46,569 nt of DNA from Ralstonia pickettii (GCF_000607165.1 NZ_JFZG01000033.1:1-46569); one strand, 5' to 3'; positions 25,804-33,360 are shown, counted from the first letter of the stretch. Translations and numbers: made by a program. The notes: a model not told the origin generated them from the sequence alone.

Positions 25804-26225
25804 CAGTCCCGGCAGGCACCCAAAACTGGATCGTCCGGCGCCACGCCATTTGCGATCGCCATCGCACGATAGTTCTCGTGAAGCTCGTGGCCGCCATCGA
25901 CCACGTCGCTGAAACTGTCGCCTCTAACCATCTTGAGTCGGACCGCGAGGTTGTGTGCCGCACCCCGAAGTAGGAAGCCGGCGCACATCGCAGGATTGCT
26001 CGTGCCGGAATCGTGGCAGGCAAAAGTATGGGAACTCATGTCGTACGCCGTCTCCGCCGAATGACGAAACGCCTCGGCCGGAAACTCCCCAACGGCGTCG
26101 ACGCGCCATGGGCACTTGTCGCACGGGCGACGTCGATAGCTTCCTTTCCCGCCCTCGGATGTCACCACCTGGTGATCAGGGCCCGCTGGTCGTGTGCGCG
26201 TGATTTCTGGTGCTGATCGAGACAT
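25803..26225 (-). CDS. DUF6283-like protein
   Basis: 140 residues from ATG 26225, chosen because AGAGGG lies about 7 bases upstream; two other in-frame ATGs precede it. The RPCDKCPWR segment, then TFACHDS and PAMCAGFLL, match the conserved Cys/His core of DUF6283 proteins found on phages and plasmids, probably a metal-binding fold. Function unknown. It is followed without gap by the zinc-finger ORF. Confidence 0.65.
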   Translation of the reverse strand: MSRSAPEITRTRPAGPDHQVVTSEGGKGSYRRRPCDKCPWRVDAVGEFPAEAFRHSAETAYDMSSHTFACHDSGTSNPAMCAGFLLRGAAHNLAVRLKMVRGDSFSDVVDGGHELHENYRAMAIANGVAPDDPVLGACRD

Positions 26226-26288
26226 CGACATTCCCTCTTTGGTAACCCAGATCATGGTGCGATCGTGACGAGCGTCGAGCAATGCCCA

Positions 26289-26516
26289 TTACGCAGCATT
26301 ACCCGAAATCCGGATGAGAAACAGTTCCCAGAATGCAGGGTCCATGCGTCGTGCGCCGCCTTCCCACAATTCCCATGCACGAGTCGTCTTGTAGATGAGC
26401 CGCGCAGCTGCAGCCTGGGAAATGCCAGCGCGTAACCGGGCAGCTTTGATATCGGCCGGCGGAGGATTGCCGGGAGGGCGGGGTGCGTCCTGCCGGCGTT
26501 CAGTGCGAAACGGCAT
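26289..26516 (-). CDS. XRE-like transcriptional regulator, 75 aa
   Basis: Helix-turn-helix in residues 22-64 (ADIKAARLRAGISQAAAARL, then TTRAWELWEGGARRMD), a pattern frequent in small phage and plasmid regulators. ATG 26516 overlaps the previous stop (TGATG). Third gene of a minus-strand operon; the dyad at 27198-27212 upstream of that operon is a plausible target. Confidence 0.7.
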   Translation of the reverse strand: MPFRTERRQDAPRPPGNPPPADIKAARLRAGISQAAAARLIYKTTRAWELWEGGARRMDPAFWELFLIRISGNAA

Positions 26517-26905
26517 CAGTGATCCGTGTAGATGACGTGGCCGACGACCTGGCCGTTGGCCAGCAGGGCCGACGAAGCATAGTGAAACGGGCACTCTTCA
26601 TCCGTATTCATGGGCCTCTGTGCGCCCACTGACACTGCATGCAACTGACCATCCTGATCGCAGTAGAAAAAGTCCGGGAGCGGCCCGTCAAAGCAGTCCT
26701 GCAGGTCGAATGCCCGGCTGATCGCAGCTTCTGTGGTTGGCCACAGCTTCTTCTTACCGTCGTCGAGCACGCGCACCTCGAAAAATCGAGAGGCATACAA
26801 GGCGTTCATTTCGGCCTGCTGGTCGCGAATGAGCTGGCACGCAGCACTGTAGGCCTCATTGATGCCCTTCGTTTCGAGAATGCGGTCAATAGTGGGGTTT
26901 GCCAT
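26516..26905 (-). CDS. Hypothetical protein, 129 aa
   Basis: Soluble alpha/beta protein (TIDRILETKGINEAYSAACQ at the start; FFEVRVLDDGKKKLWPT; SALLANGQVVGHVIYTD at the end). Coupled by a 1-base overlap to the XRE gene. An AGAAGA ribosome-binding site precedes the ATG. Not recognised; the pairing with a small XRE protein raises the chance of a two-gene regulatory or toxin-antitoxin module, without direct evidence. Confidence 0.65.
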   Translation of the reverse strand: MANPTIDRILETKGINEAYSAACQLIRDQQAEMNALYASRFFEVRVLDDGKKKLWPTTEAAISRAFDLQDCFDGPLPDFFYCDQDGQLHAVSVGAQRPMNTDEECPFHYASSALLANGQVVGHVIYTDH

Positions 26906-26929
26906 GTTCGTCTTCTGGCTCTCACTTCG

Positions 26930-27133
26930 TTATTCGAGATTGGACAAAGCGTCTTCGGGGTCGGTGTCGGTCAACATGACCTGTGCGGCGCAGGCCCCTT
27001 GCCATGCCTCCGCTTCGTGCGGATGGGTCGCACGATCGAATCGGTAGCCCTCGGGTGCCGTGTACCCGCGGATCTCGTAGAGCTTTCGCGCAAGGGCATT
27101 GGTTTGGTCAATCACTTCCTGTTCGGTACGCAT
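26930..27133 (-). CDS. Small hypothetical protein, 67 aa
   Basis: Acidic helical protein (MRTEQEVIDQTNALARKLYE, GYTAPEGYRFDRA). ATG with GAGAGTGAAGA upstream; 24 bases before the next gene. First gene of the XRE operon. Function unknown. Confidence 0.6.
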   Translation of the reverse strand: MRTEQEVIDQTNALARKLYEIRGYTAPEGYRFDRATHPHEAEAWQGACAAQVMLTDTDPEDALSNLE

Positions 27134-27353
27134 TCTTCACTCTCAAGATGGTTTGCGCGGGCATTGCGCCGTGGCGCCGATCACAGATCAAACGATACCG
27201 AACAATGTTCGGCGTTCAAGCCTGCCCAAGAACGGTTTGAAGGTGGAGAAACAAACAGATTCCTGTTGGGAATTGTCGTGCTATCCTTCCAACGAATTCC
27301 AACGGTAGCTGGGCCGAATGCCAGCCTGCCGCTGCCAACCGGCTGCGGTTCTA
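27134..27353. promoter_or_regulatory. Divergent control region with CCGAAC dyad
   Basis: Between the minus-strand XRE operon and the plus-strand leader. CCGAAC-AAT-GTTCGG (27198-27212) is a perfect 6-base-arm dyad. A second imperfect inverted pair (GTTGGGAATT near 27266, AATTCCAAC near 27294) follows. Likely holds both promoters; I could not place confident -35/-10 boxes. Confidence 0.45.
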
Positions 27354-27440
27354 TTCACCGCCAGGTGGATCTCTTCAACCCATGCGGGGCTAGTGACCCC
27401 ATGGGGCGCCTGCTTCGCTGATTCCTTTTCGGAGCAGGAA
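27354..27440 (+). promoter_or_regulatory. Structured leader A, sequesters the ribosome-binding site
   Basis: Three stems: TTCACC/GGTGGA (27354-27359/27364-27369); CCCAT-GC-GGGG with CCCC-ATGGG (27379-27383, 27386-27389/27397-27405, loop CTAGTGA); and CCTGCTTCG/CGGAGCAGG (27409-27417/27430-27438), which buries the ribosome-binding site GGAG. A homologous leader lies at 28748-28837, with a changed base preserving pairing (ATGGG becomes GTGGG). It should keep translation off until a ligand, protein or temperature opens it. Confidence 0.65.
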
Positions 27441-27791
27441 ATGTCGATCAATAAGCTTCACCCGCATGATGTCCAGGTAACTGGAGGCCTTCTGTCGCTG
27501 GTGCTGGTGATTCGCAACGCTGCAGTGCTGTACCAGTCCGAAGCGGTCATGGCTCACCTCCTCGAGCTGCCGCTGCCCAAACCAAGCGATTACTTGATGC
27601 GTTGTAAGGACTTGTTCTACAAGACCTATGCAGAGCAAGTGACGAAGGTCGGGCTCTCTCTGGATGACGCTACTTTCCAGGCAATCGTTCTCGGACGGCT
27701 GCCGGCAGAGGTGGTGGATGCGAAGTTCGGTGATTTGGAAGCGAACTGGGTGTTCAATCCAATCCGCCGCGAGACGTGGCGCAAGCTCTAA
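27441..27791 (+). CDS. Hypothetical protein under leader A, 116 aa
   Basis: Soluble helical protein (LLSLVLVIRNAAVLYQSEAV, CKDLFYKTYAEQVTKVGLSL, DDATFQAIVLGRLPAEVVD). The start ATG directly follows the ribosome-binding site held in the leader hairpin. No family recognised. The elaborate leader suggests its level must be tightly controlled. Confidence 0.65.
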   Translation: MSINKLHPHDVQVTGGLLSLVLVIRNAAVLYQSEAVMAHLLELPLPKPSDYLMRCKDLFYKTYAEQVTKVGLSLDDATFQAIVLGRLPAEVVDAKFGDLEANWVFNPIRRETWRKL

Positions 27792-27943
27792 TGCAAGCCG
27801 CACCGTGCCCACAATCGACATTTGTCGGCTGTGGGCATCGTGTCACCTTCGATTCAACAGAGGATCTGCCGAGAATGAGCAGGCTCTTTCCAGAAATTCC
27901 TGGAAAGAAATTGTGACGGTCTGAGCAGTAGCATCAACGCCTT

Positions 27944-27990
27944 GGGGCACGAGTTGCCCTGATGGGGTTTGCTCGTGCTCCTTTCAGGAG
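27944..27990 (+). promoter_or_regulatory. Leader B, two mutually exclusive structures
   Basis: GGGGCACGAG (27944-27953) can form a 10-pair stem with CTCGTGCTCC (27972-27981), one G-T pair, with a small CCC/GGG hairpin inside. Alternatively CTCCT (27978-27982) pairs with the ribosome-binding site AGGAG (27986-27990) across TTC, while GGGCA/TGCCC (27945-27949/27955-27959) closes the upstream half. The two folds share CTCC, giving an on/off switch for the gene at 28001. Confidence 0.55.
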
Positions 27991-28000
27991 GGGTACGGAA

Positions 28001-28588
28001 ATGAACATGAAATCGGACACGGCAGAGTTTGACACCGAGATCGTCGGGTTGAACAAGCGGCAGTTGACGGCGCGGGTGCTGACGATGGAGCAGGAACAAG
28101 CCAAGCGTGAGCAGCTGCTTGGAGATCCTGCCAGGCTGGCCGAGTACGCGGTAGACAAGGGTCTGCCAGTCAGCGAAATGCGAGAGTTGCTCCAGGCTAA
28201 CCACCGGAACAACGCTCCGCGCCTCGCGCGGTACAAGGAAGTTCTTGCAATCAAGCCCGATGCTCGGCGTGTGCAATTCGGTTGGACGGAATTGCCGCCC
28301 GATGCAGTGTTTCCACCCAGTGTCGGTGACCAGCATCAATCACCTGGCGTGGCCAACCGAAATCAGAGTGCAGACACGTCGCATTTAGTGGCACTCCATG
28401 AGCGCTTATTGCGTGAGCGCGCCCGGCTCGCAACAGCCGGATCCGAAGAGGAAAGGGCTGTGCGGCAGGTATGGGTCGCTCAGGCTGAGCGCGAGCTCGA
28501 GGGCGAACTGAAGTTCCTCGGCATGGATGGCGGTACTGAGGTTGCCGAAATCAGTGACGATGATGTGCTGGCTGAGCTTGGGAAGTAA
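28001..28588 (+). CDS. Hypothetical protein under leader B, 195 aa
   Basis: AGGAGGGG ribosome-binding site lies in the switchable leader. ATG 28001 is chosen over an upstream in-frame start that would remove the leader. Highly charged and helical, with two probable coiled coils (ARVLTMEQEQAKREQLLGD near 25-43 and LHERLLRERARLATAGSEEE). No membrane segment; function unknown. Confidence 0.65.
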   Translation: MNMKSDTAEFDTEIVGLNKRQLTARVLTMEQEQAKREQLLGDPARLAEYAVDKGLPVSEMRELLQANHRNNAPRLARYKEVLAIKPDARRVQFGWTELPPDAVFPPSVGDQHQSPGVANRNQSADTSHLVALHERLLRERARLATAGSEEERAVRQVWVAQAERELEGELKFLGMDGGTEVAEISDDDVLAELGK

Positions 28589-28635
28589 CCCGCCGGGCCA
28601 GGTTTCAGCGGCCAACCTCCAGAGACGTCGACATA

Positions 28636-28650
28636 GGTAACCAGGTTTAC
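28636..28650. repeat. GGTAACCAGGTTTAC site, copy 2
   Basis: Identical over 15 bases to 12959-12973, here extended to GGTAA-CCAGGT-TTACC. It lies 100 bases upstream of leader C, in the place expected for a promoter or operator. Confidence 0.4.
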
Positions 28651-28747
28651 CGACGAATCGCGGAGGTCGTCCGTTTTGCAGGGAGCTCGCCGGCGCAGTA
28701 GCCGCCGGATTGAAGCCAACCAACGCGGCCTCTGAGCCGCGGTTCTG

Positions 28748-28837
28748 TTCACCACCTGGTGGACGTCTTTAACCCATGCGGGGCTTGTGACCCCGTGGGG
28801 GCACCTGCTTCGCAATTTTCTTTGTAGGAGCAGGAAT
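28748..28837 (+). promoter_or_regulatory. Structured leader C, homologue of leader A
   Basis: Same order of stems: TTCACC/GGTGGA (28748-28753/28758-28763), CCCAT-GC-GGGG with CCCC-GTGGG (28773-28783/28791-28799, loop CTTGTGA) and CCTGCTTC/GGAGCAGG (28804-28811/28827-28834) covering the ribosome-binding site. Stems are conserved while loops differ from leader A (CTAGTGA/CTTGTGA; GCCA/ACCT), the pattern of a conserved RNA. Confidence 0.65.
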
Positions 28838-30121
28838 ATGCTGAACATCAAGCCCGAGTCGAGTACCCAAGTCGTAATCGAGCCTTCCGGCCTCAACGTC
28901 AATCGCGTGCTCGAGGAGGGCACGCCGGAAGTCTCGCAAAAGCCGACGAACGACTCTTCCTTTCCAGACCGTGTGCGATTTAACTGGGGATTCCACGATG
29001 GAACTGCCGAGGCAGAGCGGGCAAAGGTACGTGAAATGGATCAACATCCTGATCGTGTCTATGCCGCGGGCTATGTCCGTGGCGTACTGGCCTGGAAGAA
29101 TCTGGGATACCGACCTGAAACAAGCGATGAAGCGTGGTCAACATTCCAGGGACATCGTGCCGGGCGGGCAGATGGAGAAAATCCGGAAAACGAAATCCCA
29201 GGCCCCGGAGAGTGCCAGACCTATCTGTACGATGACGGGACCGATTCGGGCTTCATCATTCGAAATGAAGGGAATGGCCTCTTCAAAGCGGAAGAGTGGC
29301 GCAACGGTGATATTGCTGACATCACGTATGGACCATACGCGCAGATGAAAGCGTGGACCGACACAGAATCGTCTTCCCACAATGCCTGGCGTACAGCAAA
29401 CGGCTATGGCTCATTGCCGCTGCGCACGCTCAGCGAGTTATACGGGCTTTGGGATGCCCTCCGCGACGTCCCCGTTACCGAGGATGGCCGCAATCTTGAC
29501 GGGGCGTTCCTGCACTTCTCCAAGGGTGTCGAAACGGAGACTGTTTGGCGCTGGTTTGAGGCACAGAACCCGAAGTTCATCGTGGGCGACGTGCAGCGAG
29601 GCATCCGGCACACAGCTTCCAATCAGGAAAGCGCGACAGTTTCGCAGGTAGCACGAACGCCATGGGAGCGTGATGACGTCCAGTTCCCGCGGCTGCTGGC
29701 CGAGATCCTGGCGACCCAGAATTCGTTGGACAAGAAGGCCCTGGCGGACTCCATGGGACTGTCACTGGAGCAGGTAGCGACTCTGTTCGATCGTGCCGCA
29801 GCAACCTGGGAGGCTTTCCAAGCAAAATCTGCATTGGAAGCAAACGGAGCCTCGAGTACCCCGGGATTAACCGAGGTACGAAAAGCCGTGCTGCAGTACA
29901 CGGTATTGCACGACGACGATATCGACCTCTCCACGATTTCGTTGGAGGAAATTGGCAAGGCCTGCCGAGAGGGCGGCTACATTGGGGGAGATCTCATCGT
30001 GGTATCGGATGAGCATCTGACCCAGTCCCAGTTGGATGTCGAAGCAGCAAGGCTCGGCGCAGATCCCACGTTCTTTTGCATCGAGGGTGACGACGACGCC
30101 CCCGCGCCACCTTCGTTCTGA
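28838..30121 (+). CDS. Large hypothetical protein under leader C, 427 aa
   Basis: ATG 28838 lies just after the leader hairpin; the frame is open upstream, but that part is the leader. The region RFNWGFHDGTAEAERAKV, followed by YAAGYVRGVLAWKNLGYRPE and an FQGHRAGRADG segment, looks like one domain, and the part around 265-345 (LLAEILATQNSLDKKALADS, LSLEQVATLFDRA) like a helix-turn-helix. C-terminal residues are acidic. No signal or membrane segment. Soluble, possibly DNA-interacting; family not recognised. A strong terminator follows. Confidence 0.7.
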   Translation: MLNIKPESSTQVVIEPSGLNVNRVLEEGTPEVSQKPTNDSSFPDRVRFNWGFHDGTAEAERAKVREMDQHPDRVYAAGYVRGVLAWKNLGYRPETSDEAWSTFQGHRAGRADGENPENEIPGPGECQTYLYDDGTDSGFIIRNEGNGLFKAEEWRNGDIADITYGPYAQMKAWTDTESSSHNAWRTANGYGSLPLRTLSELYGLWDALRDVPVTEDGRNLDGAFLHFSKGVETETVWRWFEAQNPKFIVGDVQRGIRHTASNQESATVSQVARTPWERDDVQFPRLLAEILATQNSLDKKALADSMGLSLEQVATLFDRAAATWEAFQAKSALEANGASSTPGLTEVRKAVLQYTVLHDDDIDLSTISLEEIGKACREGGYIGGDLIVVSDEHLTQSQLDVEAARLGADPTFFCIEGDDDAPAPPSF

Positions 30122-30146
30122 AGGTAGTCTTCAACAAGCCATCACG

Positions 30147-30185
30147 CCCGCCGTGGGTCCCACTAGGGGCCCCGGCGGGTTTTTC
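30147..30185 (+). terminator. Factor-independent terminator after the 28838 gene
   Basis: CCCGCCG (30147-30153) pairs with CGGCGGG (30173-30179), followed by TTTTTCTTTT. Closes the leader-controlled block. Confidence 0.85.
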
Positions 30186-30207
30186 TTTTGGGCTAACCGA
30201 CCGAAAA

Positions 30208-30498
30208 TCGTGCCGCTGCGCGATTCCAGAAAGACCTTCGGCTGAAGCGCGGAGGGCTGTAAGTGCAGGACGGACGCTCTTCCGCATCGTCAAGATGCAC
30301 CAATCTCGTTTCTGAGTTGATACGGTCCACGCTGAAGTTCCATGGCGAACTGCCGTTAATGCTCTTTGGCCGCGAATTTCGGCGTTTGCAGGCCCTAGAA
30401 TGTCGGCAATCTTCGAGCAAGATGTGGGATACCGAGGGTGGACCCGAGCAGAAGCGCTCCTGTTGCGCTCTCGGGCCAGAACTCAAAGGAAAAGAATC
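30208..30498. repeat. Long duplicated leader, copy 1
   Basis: Similar, in order, to 39206-39480. Shared blocks include ACGCTGAAGTTCC, TTTGCAGGCCCTAGA and GAGCAAGATGTGGGAT, ending at the AAAGGAAAA ribosome-binding site of the next gene. TAGAAT (TAGATT in copy 2) may be a -10 box. Probably the control region of a cassette run; no credible protein in it. Confidence 0.65.
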
Positions 30499-30696
30499 GT
30501 GATCCAAATGTGCGAGCGAGATTACAAGCGCCTTCTGGAAGGGCGGAATGCTTTGGGAGCCGCCCTGGCCGCACTGGTCAACGCGCCTGACGTGGCAACC
30601 TCAGAATTGGCCCCGCGTTCCGAAGTGCTGGAGCATGCCCGGGCTGTCCTTGCCGAGTATGGTGCACACCAAGCCTTCGTGCTGGAATCAACCTAA
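30499..30696 (+). CDS. Hypothetical protein, 65 aa, duplicated at 36346
   Basis: GTG start with AAAGGAAAAG upstream; an ATG lies three codons later. Helical throughout (RDYKRLLEGRNALGAALAAL, SEVLEHARAVLAEYGAHQAF). The copy at 36346-36543 is nearly identical: the proteins differ at one residue (E/K) over the full length, with scattered silent changes in the DNA. Function unknown. Confidence 0.7.
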   Translation: MIQMCERDYKRLLEGRNALGAALAALVNAPDVATSELAPRSEVLEHARAVLAEYGAHQAFVLEST

Positions 30697-30738
30697 CGGA
30701 AGAAGCCCATAGAAGGCACCAATTATCAGGACAACAGG

Positions 30739-31122
30739 ATGAGTAAGCGATTCCCGCTCCAATCGGTGTTCGATCAGCGGCCCCAGATCAGGTCTGCGCC
30801 GAAATTTACACTTAGCGACACTGCCCACATGGACAAGGAATCAAAGCTGGTCCTACTCGCTGCAGTAATGTGCGCGGTGTTTATGGTGGCGTGCATCTAC
30901 GTTGTGTACTTCCTAGGCTGGACCAAATCTATCGCTACTTTCGTGAGTCCCCTTGGGGTTGCAGTACCTTGCGTTCTGCAAATGTCGATCGTGTCCAGAA
31001 TGGACGGGGAAACAGGGAGGGCGCGAGCTAGCTCGCTTGCGGGTGGGTTCGCTATCGGCTACGTAGGCGGCGTGATTCTTATGGCGATTTTCGCTCTGAC
31101 GTGGGATTTCACGATCAGGTAA
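30739..31122 (+). CDS. Membrane protein, paralogue of the gene at 20937
   Basis: 127 residues, same N-terminal motif (MSKRFPLQSVFDQ) and membrane core as the 20937 protein, with hydrophobic segments near 35-58, 62-83 and 103-122. ATG with CAGG just upstream. Presence of one paralogue in each small-gene train links the two arrays. Confidence 0.65.
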   Translation: MSKRFPLQSVFDQRPQIRSAPKFTLSDTAHMDKESKLVLLAAVMCAVFMVACIYVVYFLGWTKSIATFVSPLGVAVPCVLQMSIVSRMDGETGRARASSLAGGFAIGYVGGVILMAIFALTWDFTIR

Positions 31123-31138
31123 TTGACTGGAAAATTTT

Positions 31139-31444
31139 GTGAAGCTCAAAGACCTCACTCGCCTTCGCTTCTTTGACGAAAGCCGCGACGTCGGTGACGG
31201 CCCAAACTGGGCGAAGTGGCTGTTCATTGTGGCTGCTGCAATATCCTACAGCAGCATAACTCTTGGCCTTATCGGTGTGGCATTTGGGAAGGATCCAAGA
31301 CCCCTGCTCGCTTTGATGGTGGTGAGCCAAGCGGTAGTGGCAGGTGCGTCATTTCATCTAGGCATGCCGGGCAGGGCTTGGAATGGACTGGTATTAGCTG
31401 CCGCATTCGCCGGGGTCTTGTGCCTAATGACTCGTTTCGCATGA
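31139..31444 (+). CDS. Polytopic membrane protein, 101 aa
   Basis: GTG start 16 bases after the previous stop. Soluble N-terminus (KLKDLTRLRFFDESRDVGDG), then hydrophobic segments near 28-48, 54-70 and 80-98. Function unknown. Confidence 0.55.
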   Translation: MKLKDLTRLRFFDESRDVGDGPNWAKWLFIVAAAISYSSITLGLIGVAFGKDPRPLLALMVVSQAVVAGASFHLGMPGRAWNGLVLAAAFAGVLCLMTRFA

Positions 31445-31478
31445 CGTATCTACTGTAGACCTCGGAAAAGGAGGGGGG

Positions 31479-31610
31479 ATGCCTGACATTCCATTTGACG
31501 TAGTTGTCATCGTAGCTGGAGCAGGGCTGCTGCTAATGCTGGTCGCCGCCTTCTTCCTGAAGACAGAGAAGCCAGCAGAAACGCATGTGAACCGGAACCG
31601 AGCAAAGTGA
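31479..31610 (+). CDS. Single-helix micro-protein, 43 aa
   Basis: Short ORF with a strong purine tract (AAAAGGAGGGGGG) before the ATG. One membrane helix (VVVIVAGAGLLLMLVAAFF) and a basic polar tail. Likely a real small membrane protein; function unknown. Confidence 0.5.
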   Translation: MPDIPFDVVVIVAGAGLLLMLVAAFFLKTEKPAETHVNRNRAK

Positions 31611-31750
31611 AGGGAAAACGCCTGGTCGCTGAAACGTAGGGGGTGGTCGACCTCATGCAGTGGCCAGGCTGGGGCGATGTGATGACTCGACGCATCAAGG
31701 AACGCGCAACGGCCTCGATGCCGTAACTCTGACCACGAAAAAAGATCGCG

Positions 31751-31957
31751 ATGTTGGAAACGTGGATTCAATGGACATGTGACGGCTGTGGAGTCACAGA
31801 GATGCACTCGCAATCGGATGTGGCGAAGGGCCAGGTGCGAGCATCACTGAAGAGCGGCGGGTGGCGATCGCATGGGCGCCTTGACTATTGCCTTCGTTGT
31901 GTGAAGTCTGGCGCGGCGGGGCGTCGTGAGACCAACATGGGTTTGACGGCCGAATAG
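31751..31957 (+). CDS. Zinc-ribbon mini-protein, 68 aa
   Basis: TCDGCGVTE and YCLRCVK provide two CxxC pairs about 38 residues apart, a classic zinc ribbon. The gap before it (31611-31750) holds only a 23-codon frame. Function unknown. Confidence 0.65.
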   Translation: MLETWIQWTCDGCGVTEMHSQSDVAKGQVRASLKSGGWRSHGRLDYCLRCVKSGAAGRRETNMGLTAE

Positions 31958-32009
31958 CAGGAAAGTTACCAAGCTGCGGGTCTGTAACGCGATCTGACCA
32001 GGAAAAAAC

Positions 32010-32453
32010 ATGCGACTGGTTCACGAAATCTCCGACCACACAAAACGATGGTGGGATTTGGTGTGGTTCCTGCCAGCGGCGGCGGAGCAGCCAGAGGGGC
32101 AGGATTGGGCGGAGCTGCGTAGCCATCCATGCGGAGGCATGTCTTGCAACTATCTGGATGGCTGGGTTCTGCCTGTTGCTGGAGCGCCAGCTTGTCAGGA
32201 CATGCTCCGCGACATCGTAGATGAGGCCTGGTGCACGGACCAACTGGGTCTCGATTACGGAGTGAGCGACTCAGCGAAAGCAGAGTACGTGGGCTATTTG
32301 GCAGGGAAGGGCTTGGAGCCCGGCGAGTTGAGCATGCTTCAGCAAGGCGCCTACCCGCTGTCGGCCACCAATCGCGTGCTGGACACCCTCGGGATTGGGG
32401 AAAGTCCCGCTTCTGGGGCGCTGCTCATGGTCCTTGGTCCCAACTGCGACTAG
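32010..32453 (+). CDS. Hypothetical protein, 147 aa
   Basis: Soluble, Trp-rich N-terminus (RWWDLVWFLPAAAEQ), helical C-terminal half (YLAGKGLEPGELSMLQQGAY). Preceded by the GGAAAAAAC spacer. Function unknown. Confidence 0.6.
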   Translation: MRLVHEISDHTKRWWDLVWFLPAAAEQPEGQDWAELRSHPCGGMSCNYLDGWVLPVAGAPACQDMLRDIVDEAWCTDQLGLDYGVSDSAKAEYVGYLAGKGLEPGELSMLQQGAYPLSATNRVLDTLGIGESPASGALLMVLGPNCD

Positions 32454-32468
32454 ATCGGGAAAAACGAA

Positions 32469-32828
32469 ATGACGACTACCTCTACCTACTTCGGTTCGGT
32501 CCTTCTGGGGGCTGCAGCTGTGTACTTCGGTCTGTACGGGGCTAACCCAGTCTCGGTTTTGTTCATCGCCGTCTGCGTGATGTCAATGCTTCTGCCAGTC
32601 CTCATGGGAACCCGCCGCAAGGTGGCACTGGTGCGCATGGGTGGCGCAGTCGCGGGCGCACTGCTGATGGGACTTCTCGCTTGGCGGATCAGTACGCCCA
32701 TCGGCCAAGCGGCGGTGGGAAGTCGTGCTAATGAAGAGAGCGTCAGCAAGCTTCTGCAAATGCAGGCAGAGAGCCGTATTGCCACGCTGAAGATCGAGGC
32801 GAAGCGAAATCAGGCTCAGTCGCACTGA
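32469..32828 (+). CDS. Membrane protein with coiled tail, 119 aa
   Basis: Three hydrophobic segments (about 7-24, 27-45, 55-73), then a charged helical tail (SVSKLLQMQAESRIATLKIE). GGGAAAAACGAA spacer before the ATG. Function unknown. Confidence 0.55.
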   Translation: MTTTSTYFGSVLLGAAAVYFGLYGANPVSVLFIAVCVMSMLLPVLMGTRRKVALVRMGGAVAGALLMGLLAWRISTPIGQAAVGSRANEESVSKLLQMQAESRIATLKIEAKRNQAQSH

Positions 32829-32840
32829 CCACGGAAAAGC

Positions 32841-33134
32841 ATGACTGCCAGCAACGAGATTCCTCGAATCGAGGGTATCCCGTCGAAGGACGGGGCCTAC
32901 TGGTACTACAAGCGCGGCGCGGTGTTGCCGAGCTTGGTGCAGGTTGGCACGCGCGATGGGGAGCGAGTCATCAAGGATGGCTCCTCAGTCCAACGGTATT
33001 GGTGGCCAGGTGAGTTCTTTGTTGGTCCGATCGAACCTCCCTTTGCGACCCCCGTGGACTTGGCGAACGCCTACAGAACGCATGGCGAAGAGCCACAATA
33101 CTCTGACACGGTGAGCGGCAAGGCTGTTCGCTGA
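32841..33134 (+). CDS. Hypothetical protein, 97 aa
   Basis: Soluble, aromatic-rich beta protein (GAYWYYKRGAVLPSLVQVG, QRYWWPGEFFVGPIEPP). 12 bases after the previous stop with the CGGAAAAGC spacer. Function unknown. Confidence 0.55.
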   Translation: MTASNEIPRIEGIPSKDGAYWYYKRGAVLPSLVQVGTRDGERVIKDGSSVQRYWWPGEFFVGPIEPPFATPVDLANAYRTHGEEPQYSDTVSGKAVR

Positions 33135-33165
33135 TACACGCAGGAAATAAGAACCGGATACGACG

Positions 33166-33360
33166 ATGGAAACGCTGACAGATAGCGAGCGCATCGCGCT
33201 TGTCGAGCTATGGAAAGCAGAGTTCCTGCATTGCATGGATACTCGTCGCCCTGTCTATCCAGGTGCCGTTGGTCGCGACGGTATGCGGCTTGTAAAGAAG
33301 GGCCTGGCGGAGCGGATTGGCCCAGTTACAAACGAGGCCGGCGCTCGCTATACCGCCTAG
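33166..33360 (+). CDS. Winged-helix-like protein, 64 aa, probably frameshifted
   Basis: The order of helices and the segment RLVKKGLAERIGPVTNEAGA-RYTA resemble the wing of small MarR/PadR-like domains. Right after the stop, another frame reads RLTEAGKARAAQ, the usual continuation of such wings, and stays open to 33445. A small insertion near 33357-33364 would explain this. The gene may be a recent pseudogene or a shortened functional version. Confidence 0.5.
   Translation: METLTDSERIALVELWKAEFLHCMDTRRPVYPGAVGRDGMRLVKKGLAERIGPVTNEAGARYTA

Noticed and set aside
31655-31726. 23-codon frame between 31610 and 31751
   Set aside because: Too short, no ribosome-binding site; at most a gene remnant.
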